This document shows positions 6,489 through 6,546 of a stretch of 6,546 bases of DNA, one piece after another. The position numbers and the translations under genes are program-made. Every line of letters begins with the position of its first letter. Positions within the stretch are counted from its first letter, which is position 1. A model generated the notes under the pieces. That model ran no database searches. It worked only from the letters and a program-made list of their open reading frames with translations, and was not told the origin of the DNA. Source of the stretch: CAYIGN01 sp964363055 (lineage in GTDB: Bacteria; Patescibacteriota; Minisyncoccia; Sungbacterales; HO2-52-23); contig CAYIGN010000043.1 in assembly GCA_964363055.1 (NCBI GenBank), positions 1 to 6,546 of the forward strand, given 5' to 3'.

Positions 6489-6516
6489 AATATAGGACTT
6501 ACGCGTTTGGTGTCAT
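6489..6516 (-). promoter_or_regulatory. Predicted sigma70-type promoter of the sugar operon
   Basis: On the minus strand a -35 box ATGACA (bases 6511-6516, 5 of 6 to TTGACA) is followed by a 16-base spacer. A -10 box TATATT (6489-6494, 5 of 6 to TATAAT) comes next. Transcription would begin near 6482, giving a leader of about 20 bases before the ATG at 6463. A second AT-rich match, TATACATTAT, overlaps just downstream. The -35 box shares its first bases with the edge of the palindromic repeat. This is a pattern match only. Confidence 0.5.
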
Positions 6517-6540
6517 TCCCGACTTGATCGGGAATCCAGA
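6511..6540. repeat. ATTCCC...GGGAAT palindromic repeat unit (dRS3-like)
   Basis: Bases 6515-6535 form ATTCCCGA, a 5-base loop CTTGA, then TCGGGAAT: a perfect 8-bp stem. Flanks GTC on the left and CCAG on the right match a family of short dispersed palindromes known in several bacterial groups. The Neisseria dRS3 element has the same ATTCCC...GGGAAT ends with an 8-base centre; here the centre between those ends is 9 bases. Only one copy is in the window, so its dispersed nature is inferred from family resemblance. It lies directly upstream of the operon and could also act as a weak hairpin for a transcript entering from the right. Confidence 0.6.
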
Positions 6541-6546
6541 GCGTCA

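Overview
The window is mostly a compact polysaccharide or glycan-assembly gene cassette on the minus strand (about 578-6463, read right to left). A broken-looking fragment of a large serine recombinase lies on the plus strand at the left edge. The recombinase zinc-ribbon segment looks like versions I associate with Parcubacteria and other CPR (Patescibacteria) genomes. Ordinary code-11 stops, tightly overlapping genes and mid-range base composition fit a CPR or similar uncultured bacterium. This assignment is an inference, because no rRNA or ribosomal-protein marker is present.

Layout from left to right: 1-534 (+) is the zinc-ribbon and coiled-coil part of a serine recombinase, cut by the window on the left and ending early on the right. 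535-577 is a short convergent gap with no convincing terminator. 578-1300 (-) is a family 2 glycosyltransferase. 1297-2031 (-) is a short RmlA-type sugar-1-phosphate nucleotidylyltransferase. 2028-3059 (-) is RmlB, dTDP-glucose 4,6-dehydratase. 3052-4437 (-) is a GT-B or CDP-glycerol-transferase-like protein that I cannot name precisely. 4434-5363 (-) is a CE4 polysaccharide deacetylase with a long insertion. 5360-6463 (-) is a GNAT-type acyltransferase. 6464-6546 holds a probable promoter and an ATTCCC...GGGAAT palindromic repeat.

All five junctions inside the minus-strand cluster overlap: four by exactly 4 bases (ATGA) and one by 8 bases. This argues for one translationally coupled operon driven from the promoter at the right edge. 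RmlA and RmlB would make dTDP-4-keto-6-deoxy-glucose from glucose-1-phosphate. RmlC and RmlD, which would complete dTDP-rhamnose, are absent here, as is any aminotransferase. The final sugar is therefore unknown. The two transferase-like proteins would assemble the glycan, and the deacetylase and GNAT enzyme could exchange or remove acyl groups on it.

I see no CRISPR array, tRNA, rRNA or defence system, and no convincing undescribed system. The points most worth a second look are the unassigned 461-residue protein, the deacetylase insertion, the missing second half of the dTDP-sugar pathway, the repeat that appears to donate a -35 box, and the recombinase remnant beside the sugar cassette.
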